Shown here one piece after another: positions 10,716 through 22,646 of a DNA stretch of 64,000 nucleotides. The notes under the pieces are model-generated. The model did not search any database. It worked only from the letters and a program-made list of their open reading frames with translations, and had not been told where the DNA came from. The DNA is from Phoenix dactylifera (Eukaryota > Streptophyta > Magnoliopsida > Arecales > Arecaceae). Location: the NCBI RefSeq assembly GCF_009389715.1, contig NC_052405.1, positions 14,886,194-14,950,193 of the forward strand, in the 5' to 3' direction. The first letter of the stretch is position 1; each line of letters opens with the position of its first letter. Made by a program: the position numbers and the translations under genes.

Positions 10716-13700
10716 ATTTCCTTCTTCAGACTAGGATCATCTGGAACACAAACTCTGCCAATGAACCTCAATGAGCCATCCTCATGTATATGAAAATCAG
10801 GCTGAGATCCAGACTCAACATCTTTCTTGATCTTCTGGAGCCGAGAGTCATCCACTTGCGCTGCCTTAATTCTGTCAATGAGTGTAGGCTGGACTCGCAA
10901 GTTTGCCAACTTTAAGGTAGCATCCTGCAGATATACCTCTATTTCTGCCCTTCTCAGATCCTCCAGGATATTTCTCTGAGTAGTAATCAAGGCTGCAACA
11001 TTTTCTGAAGATTTTCTACTTAGAGCATCTGCTACCACATTTGCCTTCCCAGGGTGATAATGTATAGATAAATCATAATCCTTCAGTAATTCCAGCCACC
11101 TTCTCTGTCTCATGTTCAGCTCCTTCTGAGTGAAAAGATACTTCAAACTTTTATGATCAGTGAATACCTGGCATGTCTCTCCATACAGATAATGTCTCCA
11201 GATCTTTAAGGCAAAAACCACAGCTGCAAGCTCAAGATCATGAGTGGGATAATTCTCTTCATAGGGCTTAAGCTGTCGGGAGGCATAAGCAATAACCTTC
11301 CCATTTTGCATTAACACACAACCCAAACCCTTCTTGGAAGCATCACTGTAAATGGTAAAATCAGTACCGGTAACTGGTAGGGTCAGAATAGGTGCTGATA
11401 CTAGACGGTGTTTCAATTCCTTGAAACTTTTCTCACACTGATCCGACCATTCAAACTTTACTCCTTTGCGAGTGAGTCGAGTCAGGGGTCCAGCAATACT
11501 AGAGAAGCCCTCCACAAACCTTCTGTAATAACCGGCTAGTCCAAGAAAGCTGCGAATCTCAGACACATTACTCGGTCTGCTCCAGTCAACCACAGCTTCA
11601 ATCTTCTTTGGGTCAACCATAATTCCATCCTTAGAGATAACATGCCCCAAAAACATCACCCTGTCCAACCAAAATTCACATTTCTTTAATTTACCATACA
11701 ACTGATTCTGCCTCAGAGTCTCCAAAACAATCTTCAAGTGATGCTCATGCTCTGCCTGACTCCTTGAATATATCAGAATATCATCAATAAATATTATGAC
11801 AAATTTATCCAGAAAAGGCTTAAATACTCTGTTCATCAGGTCCATAAACGCTGCTGGTGCATTAGTCAAACCAAAAGGCATCACAAGGAACTCATAGTGT
11901 CCATACCTGGTACGGAAGGCAGTCTTGGCTATGTCAGACTCTTTTATCCTCAGCTGATGATATCCAGATCGAAGATCAATCTTGGAAAATACCTGAGCAC
12001 CCTGAAGCTGGTCAAATAAATCATCAATCCGGGGTAGAGGGTACCTATTCTTAATAGTCACTTTATTAATTTCCCGGTAATCAATACACAGTCTCATGCT
12101 ACCATCTTTCTTTCTGACAAATAATACTGGAGCACCCCAAGGAGAGACACTAGGTCGAATGAAACCTAGATCCAATAGCTCCTGTAATTGGTCCTTCAGC
12201 TCCTTTAGTTCAGCAGGGGCCATTCTATAAGGAGCTTTAGACAAAGGTGCAGTACCAGGGATTATATCAATAGCAAACTCGACATCTCTATCAGGAGGTA
12301 AGCCAGGCAGATCATTAGGAAAGACATCAGGGTACTCACTGACTACTGGTATATCCTCAATTCTCTGTTCAGACTGCTCAGAATCTGCAATTGCGGCCAT
12401 AAAGATGGGAAACTCCTTTCTAAGAGATCTTATGCCCTGCATAGCAGACACTACCTGAGAAGAGACACCCCAGTCATCACCCATAAAACTGAACTCATCA
12501 GTACCCGGGATCCGGAAAGTCACCCTCTTCAGAAAACAGTCTATGGTAGCGTGGTATGCAGCCAACCAATCCATACCCAGGATTACATCAAAGTCACGTA
12601 AATTCATAACAATCAAATTAGCTCTCAAATCTCTATCCTCAACTAGTACTGGACAGGAAATGCAGATCTGACTAACTGTCATCGTAACCCCAGCTGGAGT
12701 ACTAATACATAATTCCCTCTCTAAGGAAGAGTAGTGTAAATCGCACTTATGCACATATGAAGATGAGATAAAAGAATGCGTAGCACCAGAATCAAATAAC
12801 ACATAAGCATAAGTGGAAGATACTAACACTGTACCTGTCACTACAGTGTTGGATGCCTGAGCATCCTGCTGGGTCAGTGCATAAACTCGTCCCTGGGTAC
12901 GAGATCCTCCTCCCCTTTGCTGCCTGGGGACAGCTGACTGGGTAGCCTGTACTGGAGTGAAGGAAGTCTGTCGTTGAGGAGCTATAGAAGTCGGTGGCCT
13001 CTGTGCGGATCTGGTACGAGGACAACTGGAAATCCTGTGACCTGGCTGACCACACCCGAAACAAACTCCAGAAAAAGTCTGAGTCTGAGGGCACTCAGCT
13101 ATCCGGTGGCCCTGCTGACCAAACCTGAAATATGCTCCAATACCAGGTCGTGTCTGACGACACTCAACAGCTCTATGTCCAGTCTGGCCACACCTGAAGC
13201 ACACTCCTGATATCCCCCTGCGATCCGGTGCAGTCCTCCCATATGGAACTCGCTGCCCTGCTCCTGGACGGAACTGCATAGGTCGGCGCAGATGCCGCTC
13301 ACCGTCAGAATCAAAGTCCCTGGTCCTCTTCGACTTCCCTTTCTGAGCATCCTGTGTCTCCTTCCAGATGATCTCCATATTTTTAGCTCTGTCAACTAGG
13401 TCATCATAATCAGTCGAGTGAACAGCAGCTAAACTCTGATGCAGGCGAGGCCTCAGTCCTTCCTCAAATCTACTCATCCTAGATTTAGGGTCTTGGACAA
13501 GAGATGGTGCAAAACGGGACAACCGATCAAACTCAGCCTCATAGTCCTCCACAGTCATACTCCCCTGAGAGAGGCTCAGAAACTCCCTTTCCAGCTCCCT
13601 GATACGACTGGAAGGGAAATACTTGGAGTAGAAGGCCATGCGGAATCCCGGCCAGGTCACAGATCCTGCATCCTGCATCATGGTCCTCTCTACAGACTCC

Positions 13701-14140
13701 CACCAATGATGAGCCCGGTCTTGAAGCATATAGGTGGCAAATCTGATCTTCTCCTCCTCAGTACAACCCATGGCCCTGAAGGCCTTCTCCATCTCATCTA
13801 TCCACCATTCGGCCTCTTGGGGATCGGTAGTTCCCTTGAAGGCCGGAGGAGCTAACTTCCTGAACTCTGCTATACTCCTCCCCTGATCTGAAGAACTAGC
13901 AGAGGGAAATAGCTGCTGTGGTCCCCTCTGCTGTCGGACTAACCCAACGACCTCTCTGATCAGCTCCATCACCTGGGTCGGACCTCCCATCCTGCTCTCC
14001 TGGCCATGATCTGGTCCATTCAGTACTGTCTGATCAGCCTCATCCTCCTGGACTCTCTCAGTCGGATGAGAAGTGGCTGGATCACTCCCGATAGTCTCGA
14101 TCAGGCGGCGAGGTGCCACACGTGCACGGCGGGGCGGCAT
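10716..14140 (-). CDS. gag-pol polyprotein of the gypsy element (interrupted by insertion)
   Basis: About 1,140 residues from [12 protein letters not shown] at 14140. In order: a Retrotrans_gag domain, up to three CCHC-type knuckle repeats, an aspartic protease with DSGATHSF, reverse transcriptase with [13 protein letters not shown] and the FIDDILIYS active site, RNase H with [10 protein letters not shown] and the [16 protein letters not shown] motif, and the start of the integrase zinc-binding region. The frame then meets the copia LTR. Domain order and motifs are those of the plant Tekay/Del clade. Confidence 0.9.
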
Positions 14141-14159
14141 GCTGATACATACACAAATA

Positions 14160-14457
14160 ACACAACATCAGGGTTAGATCCATCCACTGTAAAATTTTCT
14201 ACTCCACTATCATTTCTTCACATGTGTCCCTATATTCCCTTTTTTTTTTTTTTAATAACACATCATTAGTGTTGGATCCATCCACCCATAAGATTTTCTA
14301 CCCCACTCTCATTTCTTTACATGTGTCCCTATATTCCTAAGTTTTTTTTTTTTTTTTTCGAATACACATCATTAGTGTTAGATTCACCGACCCATAAGAT
14401 TTTCTACCCCACTCTCATTTCTTCACATGTGTCCCTATATTCCTAAGTTTTTTTTTT
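14160..14457. repeat. Three tandem repeats (about 98-106 bp) in the gypsy leader
   Basis: Units start near 14160, 14258 and 14364. Each starts near ACACATCATTAGTG, includes CATGTGTCCCTATATTCC and ends in a poly-T run. They lie between the gag start and the primer site, in the untranslated leader of the minus-strand element. Confidence 0.75.
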
Positions 14458-14525
14458 AATTATTATTATTTATTATTATATTTATTATGATTTTGTTTTA
14501 ATGTCCCTAGTGATCTTTAACCTAT

Positions 14526-14540
14526 GCTCTGATACCAATA
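14526..14540 (-). promoter_or_regulatory. Primer binding site of the gypsy element
   Basis: GCTCTGATACCAATA on the plus strand is the reverse complement of a TGGTATCAGAGC primer site, four bases from the LTR boundary at 14545. Confidence 0.75.
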
Positions 14541-14544
14541 AATC

Positions 14545-16707
14545 TGTCACGCCCCGAACCCGGGGCCCGGGGCGCGAGTAGACGCCGCGCACCTATAGGG
14601 CGGACCCCGCAGGCACGCAAGGCAGATAAATCAGATCAACTATTAATAACTAATTAAAAATAAATTCCAGTTTTCAGATCAAATGTCCATATATACATAA
14701 GTCAAAAGAGAAAGTCTATATCCACTAGCTAACTACATCATGATCACTCCGTCCCGTAATCCCCATAATCATATATCATCACCTGCAAAAATGTAAATAG
14801 TAGGAGTGAGCTAACAGCTCAGTAGGCGACATCATGCAATAAAGTCGTCATATAACATGTCATAATGCATATAAAAGCAGCTAAACACATAAATCCAAAA
14901 ATCCACACAATAATCTGTAAACCCAATCCGAGACTCAAAATAACTCAACCGCATGACTACGGCCACATCACCCAGTGGCATGGTTACACCGAAGTGCCAA
15001 TACAACTCTCCGAAGAGCCGCTCCACTGAGCCAACGCACCACTGTGCCGCACCCCCTGGTGCCAAACTCACGCTCCACCGAGCCGCTCCGAAGAGCAAAA
15101 CGCACCCCTGTGCCGCCACTATTCTATCACCGGTGGTCGCGGTGTCGGAACTAGTTCCTCAGTACAAGTCGACAGGGCCAACGTATCATCCCATTGGCGG
15201 GGTCTAGACTATAGTCACGCGGATTTTGAAAATCAATAAATCAACTTTCTATATCAAAATCATAATCATACTCCCCACAGTAAAGCGCATAACAATTTAT
15301 GAAATTAAATATTTAATTTTAAATCTAACACATAATGCCAATAATAAAACATAACATCAACATATGCAAGATACATGTTAAAATTCTACTTTAAAGCAAT
15401 AGGTCACCTACCTGGGTTCGCTTAAGAATCCCTGTCACATATATCACGAACCCCTGTTTAAAACATAAACATTAATTATTTAATTAACTAAGAAACATAA
15501 TTTTAAACTATTTCCAATTCCTTAAACTCCTAAGTTCATAGATCCAAGAATGGGCCCCTAAGATCAAACATAGACCCTAAAATCAGAACCCTTTAAACCC
15601 AAGTCAATTGTGGCCCAACACAGATTAGGCCCAATTGAACCAAACCAGATAACAGGTTCAGATCAGATTTCGGGCCCAACCCAAACCAGCCCACAGATCC
15701 AATCAGGCCCAACTCAGCCCAAGAACAGTTCCCTAGCCCAAACCAGATCTGATCAGACCAGATCAGATCAAATCTTAATGAACCAGATTATCCTCACATC
15801 AGGCTAACCCAAATTCCTGACTCAGATTTAGACCCTAATCAAAACCCATTCACTCAAACCCAGATCAAACCCAATTCACGGAGTAGGTGGAACCGGTTCA
15901 CAGTTTAAACCCGGTTCAAGGTCTGGTTCACAAGTGAGGCACGGATCTCAAAGCAAGGAAAAACCCAGGCCGAATAAAGAAGAAGAAGAAGAAGAAAGAG
16001 AAGAAGAAGAAGGAAGAGAAGAAGAAGAAGAAGAAGAAGAAGAAGAAGAGGAAAGGAAGAAGGGAGGGGGGGGGGGGGGGTGGCTGGTGGTTTCGGTCGG
16101 CCCTCGGCGGCCGACCGTGGCCCTCGGCGGCGGCGCTCGGCCAGCCGCCGCCGGCTACCCCACCTTCACAGGCGGCGCCAGACGGGAAGAAGAAGAGAAG
16201 AAGGAGAAGAAGAAAAGGAAGAAAGAGAGGGAGGTCGGGGCTGGGAAGCCCAACCCCCGTTCGCCACCTCCGGCCGAACTCATCTCGGCCGGATTGACCC
16301 CGGCAGGCCGCCGTCGGCCGGCCGAATCTCACAAAGAAAATTCCCCAAAACAGGGGAAGTAAAACCCACTGATTTCCCATCGTTTCTCTCCTTTAAATTC
16401 ATAAAAAAAAATAGATCTATGTTGTCTTGCTCACCTCCGGTCTTCGACGAGTGGGTTCTCCGGCGGCGATGGCGGCTCCGGCGACGACAGTGGCTCCGGC
16501 GGAAGAGGAAAAAGCTTAAATTTTTAGAGGGGTGGGGAGGGATGGGGCTCCTCTGAGGGTTTCTCAACCCTTTTCACGAAGAGAGAGAGGAAGAGAGGGG
16601 GTTTGCGGGAGATTCGCGGGCCGTTCGGCCGGCGTGGTCGTCGTGGGGATGACCACGAGAACCAACTGAAGTCGGCACTCCTTGCCGACTTCAGTCGGAT
16701 CTTCACA
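14545..16707 (-). repeat. 5' LTR of the gypsy element (about 2.16 kb)
   Basis: Bounded by TGTCACGCCCC at the primer-site end and by CTTCACA at the other. It contains a purine tract rich in GAA (about 15975-16060) followed by a run of G. Near the outer end there is a perfect inverted repeat (CTGAAGTCGGCA and its complement, about 16662-16690). No partner copy is inside the window; boundaries come from comparison with the better-preserved relative at 31602-33817. Confidence 0.75.
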
Positions 16708-17495
16708 CGATGATTACCAGAGTTGTTTACAGCATCAATCTTTGGTCTTGTCTGAACTGAATATTAAACTCTCTTTCTTTCATATCATGCTTCTTGTAAG
16801 GGGATATAGATTCCTTTTACAATGAAGATGAGGTTGGATTTGTGTTTACTTAAATTTCTATATAGCTAGTTTGTAGGTTCCATTGGCCTCTCAATGATGA
16901 AGAGGCACTTTATGTCTTTTAAATCTTTTAGAATTTAGAAGCTACTTCACTTTTCTAAATTTTTGATGTAGGATGTAACAAACCTTGTCGTCTGTTCTAT
17001 CAGATCCTTCTTCCAATTCCTTAAACAATGGTGTACTCGGCACGAATCTTCTCTTGCTTTAGGTCTAGTTCGCTAGCATTTCATAAAATCAATGGTTGAA
17101 AATATTTGGAGCTTTATAGCTGGCATTGTTATAATCTGCATTGACTTTTCCATACATTATTTGACTTTTTCATTCCATGTAGACATGATATAGTTCTTTT
17201 GGCATCAGAGCTACTTCCAACACCATGTGAGTTCTATGGATGATTAGAGAGATTTGTGCTTCCTAGAACCTATTCATATCTACGCTTTTAAACTATGTGG
17301 AGGGAAAGAAACTATAGGGAATTTAGTAGGAGGGACTCTTTTTAGGGTTCTATATCTTTGATCCACCATTCAAAAGATTCCACAAGCAAAAGTCCCCTTC
17401 TTGGCATTGGTGGGTAAAAACATGTAAAGCATCCAATGAAACCATGGTGCACATATCAGAATGCTTCTACTACTAGGATAACATATATCATAGTT
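16708..17495. other. Unassigned intergenic stretch
   Basis: I see no coding potential and no clear repeat boundary here. A GGCATCAGAGC string near 17201 resembles a primer binding site but has no LTR next to it. Confidence 0.4.
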
Positions 17496-17793
17496 GCACT
17501 ACAGGAAAAATAATATTTTCCGACGCTAGGAAAAAGCGTCGGAAAATTTTCCTAGAGCGCGAAATTATGCCGACGCTTTCAAAAAAACGTCGGTAGAGAT
17601 TTGGAATCGACGACGCTTTTTAAGCGTTGTGGAAAAACAGACTTACGACGATGCTTATAAGCGTCGTCGGAGGCCAAAACCATTTCAAAACCGATCCCCA
17701 TCTCAAACCCCTCTCGATGCCCTAGCTCTCCTCTCCTCTCCAGCGCCGACATCAATCCATCGCCTCCCCGGTCTCTTGGATCTGAGCAATTGC
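17496..17793 (+). mobile_element. CACTA (En/Spm) transposon terminus, fragment
   Basis: Starts CACTACAGGAAAAATAAT, the conserved CACTA terminal sequence. Subterminal inverted motifs of the GACGCT/AGCGTC type follow (CCGACGCT and AGCGTCGG pair at 17521-17544, with three further imperfect pairs to about 17670), as is usual for transposase-binding regions. A pyrimidine-rich segment follows. I do not find the matching opposite end, so this is a truncated copy lying just beyond the 3' side of the BTB-TAZ gene. The right boundary is approximate. Confidence 0.7.
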
Positions 17794-18068
17794 CCAATAT
17801 AGTTTGTGATTCTATCATTGCATGTACATCACCCCACTAAAAAATATACAACACATCTGTCAGCAAGTTGAGCTTAATTAATCAAGTCATCTGCATCAGA
17901 CTTCAATAAGTTTCATAAAGTATGAGCCAAAATCCCACAACAGAGAATATAGAAAAAATAAATGCAATGAGAGTACAAAAGAACAAAGATTCAGTATAGA
18001 ACAAACATTGTTTTGTTCTAAAGAATGAAAAAAAAAGGAAAATAAACAAAAATCTGAATGATGGGAAG

Positions 18069-20010
18069 TCACTTTGTGCCTCTGTATCTTAACCATGTCT
18101 TTTGGACTTCTTCTGGTCTCCTTCTGCTGGCCAAAGTAGACATCACTCTAGCAGTAATCACCTTCTTCTCCAGAAGCCTCCATGCCACATCTACTTTGCC
18201 ATCCATTTGCATCTTCAATCTAAATTGCCTGCATTAAATAAATAGAAATATCAGCTAATAAACTTTGAGTGAAACACTACCAACATAAAAGAGGGGTAAA
18301 AGATGGCATATGGAGTTCCACTCACTTGCAGAGGGGAACCTTGCAAGAGTTGGATTGGTCACAGATGGAGGAGTGGAGCTGAAGGAGCTGCCACATGCGC
18401 TTACAGTGGGTGCAACCTCCAGGGGACAGTTTCCTGCTGCACGTGGCAAAGTGGCAAATGAGGAGCTGTAGCCCTCCACACGTGTGAAATTTGCAAGGGC
18501 CCTTGCTCCTACTTGGAGGCTTGCCATCATGGGGCCCCACAACTGTGCAACCATCACTGCAGATGTGTTGGAGGCACTCCACTGCCTCACTCAGTAGTTG
18601 GCACATCTCTTGATCTCTCTTTTCTCTCATCCATCTCTTCTTCCTCTGCAAACATTAGACATCATAAAGATTGCGAATAATCAACAACTTTGCAGTTCTC
18701 GATGTCAACTTTGAATAGCACCACCTAAACAATTAGACTAGATTCATCTAAATTATCTTTTGAAATTATGCTAAATCGAGCAATGTGCATACAAAGCAAG
18801 TCTTCATCTCGCAAGAATTGATCAAGTAATTTGTGATGCAATTTGGTTAGTTAATTACAATGAACCAAGAAAATTGGTGCTTTCTTTAAAGTCCAACTCC
18901 TTTATTTTTTATTTAAAACAGTGAGAGGTTCTACTTGTTGCTTACATTCATGAACAGTGCATTAGCTTTCCTCCCTTTTTTTCTTTGATAGAATTGTAAT
19001 TATCCCTTCATGTTTTGCTTTTCCTCCAAGCCTTGTACCATTACCCAAGCAATGGTCTCAAGCCAAACACATGCATGAACACAAGATATGAAGCAGTACA
19101 TGAACCAATATTATATTTTTCAAGCTAAACTTACAGTACTTTACTCATTTGAATTTCTCCCTAGATTAAAACGTGATAAGAAGATTATGTTTTCCACCAT
19201 GTCAACCCATGAAGGAATAAACAAAACCTGGTCTGCATCTTGGAGGAACTGCAGGATCTCCAGCTCGAGCAATGGATCATGCTTCTGGATGAAGCGCCAT
19301 CCCTCCGACTGCGTCACCGCGGCAAAATCCTTGGCCACCAGCCTCATGCACCGCTGGTACAACCACGGCGCGTCGCAAAGCTTGGCCAGTTTCAGCACAT
19401 CCACCACCACCTCCGCCCGCAGCCTCGCCGCCACCCCCTCCTCGCACCATCTCTTCAGCCGTTTCACCTGGTACGCATGAGACAGCACCAGCAGATGCAT
19501 GCCATATTTCTTCATCGCCTCCTCCCCCTCCCTCGATCTCCATGCAGTTCTGCGATCGCCGTCACACCCATCATTCAACTTGCTCTTGTATTCCAATCAA
19601 ATTATTGCATTGGAATCCATTAGTTTGCGTCGAGTTTGTACCTGGAGGAGTAGAAGAACTGGACCAAGGCGAGCACCGCATCGCAGGGGACACCCAAGAT
19701 GCGGATTATTCTTTGCGAATTCCAGCTTATCCGGCATCGGTACAGCATCTTTTCCAGCACCGGCGAAGCCGAAGCCTGCATGCGAAATAACATAGTGAAC
19801 GTTGGATCCCAAAGAGCATGCAGTGGAAGCTAGACAAACTAAGAGACCACGATGGAATTTTGGAGGAGACGGAGTTAATACCAGAATGGCGGAATGGGCC
19901 GGGATGCTCCGGCCGCCGGAGGTGACAATTTGGACGTCGGCCGGCAGCACGAACTCGTTGCCGGCCTCATGCCGTCGCCGGAAGCTATTAGCATTGGCTG
20001 AATTCATCAT
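18069..20010 (-). CDS. BTB/POZ and TAZ zinc-finger protein (BT family), 354 aa, five exons
   Basis: BT proteins are plant-specific scaffolds that join a CUL3-type BTB domain to a CBP-like TAZ domain and a C-terminal calmodulin-binding region; family members respond to nitrate, sugar and hormones and act in nucleus and cytosol. Exons on the minus strand, all with GT/AG borders and matching phases: 19882-20010, 19642-19775, 19228-19549, 18326-18645 and 18069-18228 (1,065 bases). BTB motifs include PADVQIVTSGGRSIPAHSAI, ASASPVLEKML and ILGVPCDAV. Exon 3 gives the BACK-like helices (LLVLSHAYQVKRLKRWCEEG, LCDAPWLYQRCMRL, EILQFLQDAD). Exon 4 is the TAZ domain with its Cys/His ligands (HICSDGC, CGGLQLLICHFATC, CTHCKRMWQLLQLHSSICDQ). 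The tail reads VDVAWRLLEKKVITARVMST, ending at TGA. ATG 20010 (or 20007) follows a TATATAA at 20092-20098. Which BT paralogue it is cannot be settled here. Confidence 0.92.
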
Positions 20011-20091
20011 GTATGAGAAAACAATACTTCTTCTTCTCTTCACCCCCTTCGGATGATTGAATGAGGCTTTTGGAATCCTACCAAGAGTTTG

Positions 20092-20098
20092 TTATATA
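20092..20098 (-). promoter_or_regulatory. Putative TATA box of the BTB-TAZ gene
   Basis: TATATAA on the minus strand lies 82 bases before the chosen start codon, giving a predicted 5' UTR of about 55 nt. Position is the only evidence. Confidence 0.5.
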
Positions 20099-21776
20099 AA
20101 AAAAATAGGACATGGAGAAGAACAGTCGGAAAACAACCGATGCAGTTGAGACTTGCGGGGGAAAAAATAACAAAACGAAACAAATTTTAAGTTCGATTGT
20201 TATGCATGGAAGGAGGATAAAACACCCAGAATTATTTATTTTACTATAAATAATAAAAAAAAGTTTTTTTTTTTTTTTTTTGAAATGTGGCTTCTCTTTT
20301 TTTTTTTTGATTTATTCTGTTATTCCTCGGGTGTGGCTTGGGGGCTCTATATTGCCTCTGCTGATCGTGTTAGTTATCTACTTTAATATGCTATAAAATA
20401 TTAGATACAAAGGCTTTGTAATCTACCATGCTTCGTTCTACTTGTTTTATTTTTCAATTGGTTATGGTTTGATAGCATGACCCGGCCTTTGAGAGTGTTT
20501 TTATAAAAGTTCATTTTAGCATGGGAAGTGGACTGCTCGGTTTTGGAAAAGGTTGTAAGAAATCCATCTTAATGGAGGCAAATGAAACCTCCATCTTATA
20601 ACATGGAAGATATATAATTTTGTTTGTCCTAAAAAGTAACATGGTGTGTTGCTTCGTAATAATCTCAAGCAATTTTTTATGATTTCGCGTGACACGCAGT
20701 TTCACCAACCACTCAATTGGTTCTAACAAAGATGGAGGGTAGTTGTCCATTAAAGTGATTATTTAAACTTCTGAAAGTTTACAGATAAAGATAGGTTTAG
20801 AAGGAGGATAATAACTATTTCTGTTAGTCAAGTTGCTAGAGAATGGCTATTAATGAGCCGGGTTCCAATCTTTCCTTATCTTTCTACTTAATTATCAAAC
20901 AAAAGCCAGCTAATTCCATTGGCAAAATCACTGAGAGTTGGGTACCAATGACTTGGCATAGAGTCCATTTTTGTCTATCTTCTTTGTAAAAACTAAAAAT
21001 AGATAATTCAGTTAATAAAGTTGTTACTAAGTGGGTGTTTTTCACTGCTACAATTCTGGATAGCTATCACGTCATCCATTTCAAAGATGAATGAGTGGCA
21101 TTCAACTCGGAAATAGAGAAGATCGTATAAGGTGCCAAACATGGCATATCTTAAGTATAAACAATTATCGCCCATCTCCAAGATGGATGACATGATAGCT
21201 ACAAAGGCTGTGCAATCTTGTACTATAAAACATGCACCGCAAATGATCCCAATATGGTTGCAGAATTCCTGGATATATGAAAATGAAAGGGATTAGATGG
21301 TTTCTTTCTCACATATTTAAACTGCCGCAGGGTATTATTCGATGTTAAGTGTCTCTTCGAACTCTAACTATATTTCTTGGTAGTAGTAATCTTAGATACA
21401 AAAGTTTGACGTATCTCAATATCTACAAGAATTTCTATTGTATTCTCAATCATCCTATTCTGCATTGTAATTATCCACTTTCTATTTTCACTATTTCTTT
21501 AATTAAGCACATGGGTTCCTATTTAATTCTCATCACTTCCTTTGAAAATTGAAGTCCTTAGGCCATGCATTTTGATCCTATATCACATTTATTTTTATTG
21601 ATTATATTTTTTTGATTAATTTATCCAATTTGACATGCCTGGTGAACCTAGTCCATTTATCAACCTAGAACTATACTTATCAGTAAACCAAACTTCCTGC
21701 ATCCCCATCTCTACACTCTACTATTAAAGTAATAATGCTTAGGGATGCAATTCCATCCCAAGTATGTATTTTTTAT
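20099..21776. other. Intergenic region upstream of the BTB-TAZ gene
   Basis: AT-rich, with poly-T tracts near 20264-20310. The only structure I see is a fold-back at 21062-21200. No gene is supported. Confidence 0.5.
21062..21200. repeat. Fold-back sequence, 28-bp arms
   Basis: Arms 21062-21089 and 21173-21200 are inverted copies, identical at about 24 of 28 positions (AGCTATCAYGTCATCCAT core), around an 83-bp loop. It could be a degenerate MITE or an old hairpin locus. Confidence 0.5.
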
Positions 21777-22646
21777 TGATAGAGGGAAAAGTGGATCGTC
21801 CAGCCCACAACTAAAAGACTGCCCAGTTGCGGCCCAGTAAATGTCTACACTAATTGGCTAAACCTTCACTTCGGCCTAGGGCTAGCTCGTCCTCGGAACT
21901 CCATTGAAAGCTCCACCAACTCCAGACATTCGCCGACTCCCCCGACTAAGTTCGGGGTACCTTCAAACAATCGTCGACCCGCCCTAGCTAAGCTCGGGGC
22001 ATCAACCTCAGCAATACGTTCCGACCCTCGAGCTCGGGGCATTCCACCGAGCACATCTCGGAATCCGAGAAGCCGAGCTACTTCCAGCACCCGCCCAGCC
22101 GACCTCGTCAAACGCATGACACGACTACTTAACGAGCTCGGCCTTGCCAACAACCACACCCATATGCGGACCTACGCCCACTTATGGCCGTACTTCACCA
22201 CACTACCGTGTCATATCTCCATAACCGGCCAGCAGCAGTCAGACGACACGTTGACTATTCCGGCCATACCCTGCTGTGACTGTCAACACCCTACCGTTCT
22301 CAAGAACGGGCTGTACCGCACGCCACCAGCCAGCCTGAGCTGCGCGTCGTCCGGCTCAGAGCCACGCCCCCTCATGATGAGGGCTGACAGTACCTCCTTC
22401 ACCTGGGCCACTCTACCGAGGCTATAAATAGCTCGATCAGGTAATTTCTAAGGGACCTTTTGGCTGGGTCAAATTTACTTACTCTAACTTGATCGTCGGA
22501 GGATCCTCACCGGGAACATCGGTGAGGCTTTGTACAGCTCCGCGGCCGTCGCGCAGGAGGTGGCTCCTGTTTTTCCTTTTCCAGCACCGGCGACTCCCTC
22601 AGCTCCACCGGCGTGGTCACCCTCGGGCTAGATTTGAACCACAACA
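21777..22646 (+). mobile_element. Solo LTR (gypsy-like), 870 bp
   Basis: A GC-richer block starts TGATAGAGGG, ends GAACCACAACA and is flanked by TTTAT and TCTAT, a one-mismatch target duplication. It contains a strong TATAAATA box at 22423-22430 and many AGCTCGG-type motifs. There is no internal domain or second LTR. The ending resembles Tat-lineage LTRs (inference). Confidence 0.55.
22423..22430 (+). promoter_or_regulatory. TATA box within the solo LTR
   Basis: TATAAATA in a GC-rich context about 220 bp from the LTR end, a normal place for an LTR promoter. Confidence 0.5.

Larger units (their letters stand above)
10716..16707 (-). mobile_element. Ty3/gypsy (Tekay/Del-like chromovirus) element, 5' half, cut by the copia insertion
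   Basis: Minus-strand order from right to left: 5' LTR (14545-16707), primer site, short leader with tandem repeats, then a gag-pol ORF that stops being visible where the copia 3' LTR begins. Integrase, chromodomain and 3' LTR are expected left of the window. The coding part visible here is uninterrupted up to the insertion, so the element was probably fairly young when split. Confidence 0.85.

Noticed and set aside
15928-16706. Overlapping ORFs of 60-158 codons on both strands in the gypsy LTR, and similar ones at 25810-26851, 32899-33990, 38505-38764 and 55576-56134
   Set aside because: Low-complexity Glu/Lys/Arg or Pro/Ser/Phe strings from purine-rich tracts open in every frame; no domain, and all lie in LTRs.
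17201-17212. GGCATCAGAGC as a primer site of a further LTR element
   Set aside because: No LTR boundary, partner repeat or coding remains nearby.
19088-19795. Plus-strand ORFs over BTB-TAZ exons 2 and 3
   Set aside because: Shadows; the minus strand gives a five-exon gene with consistent phases and conserved domains.
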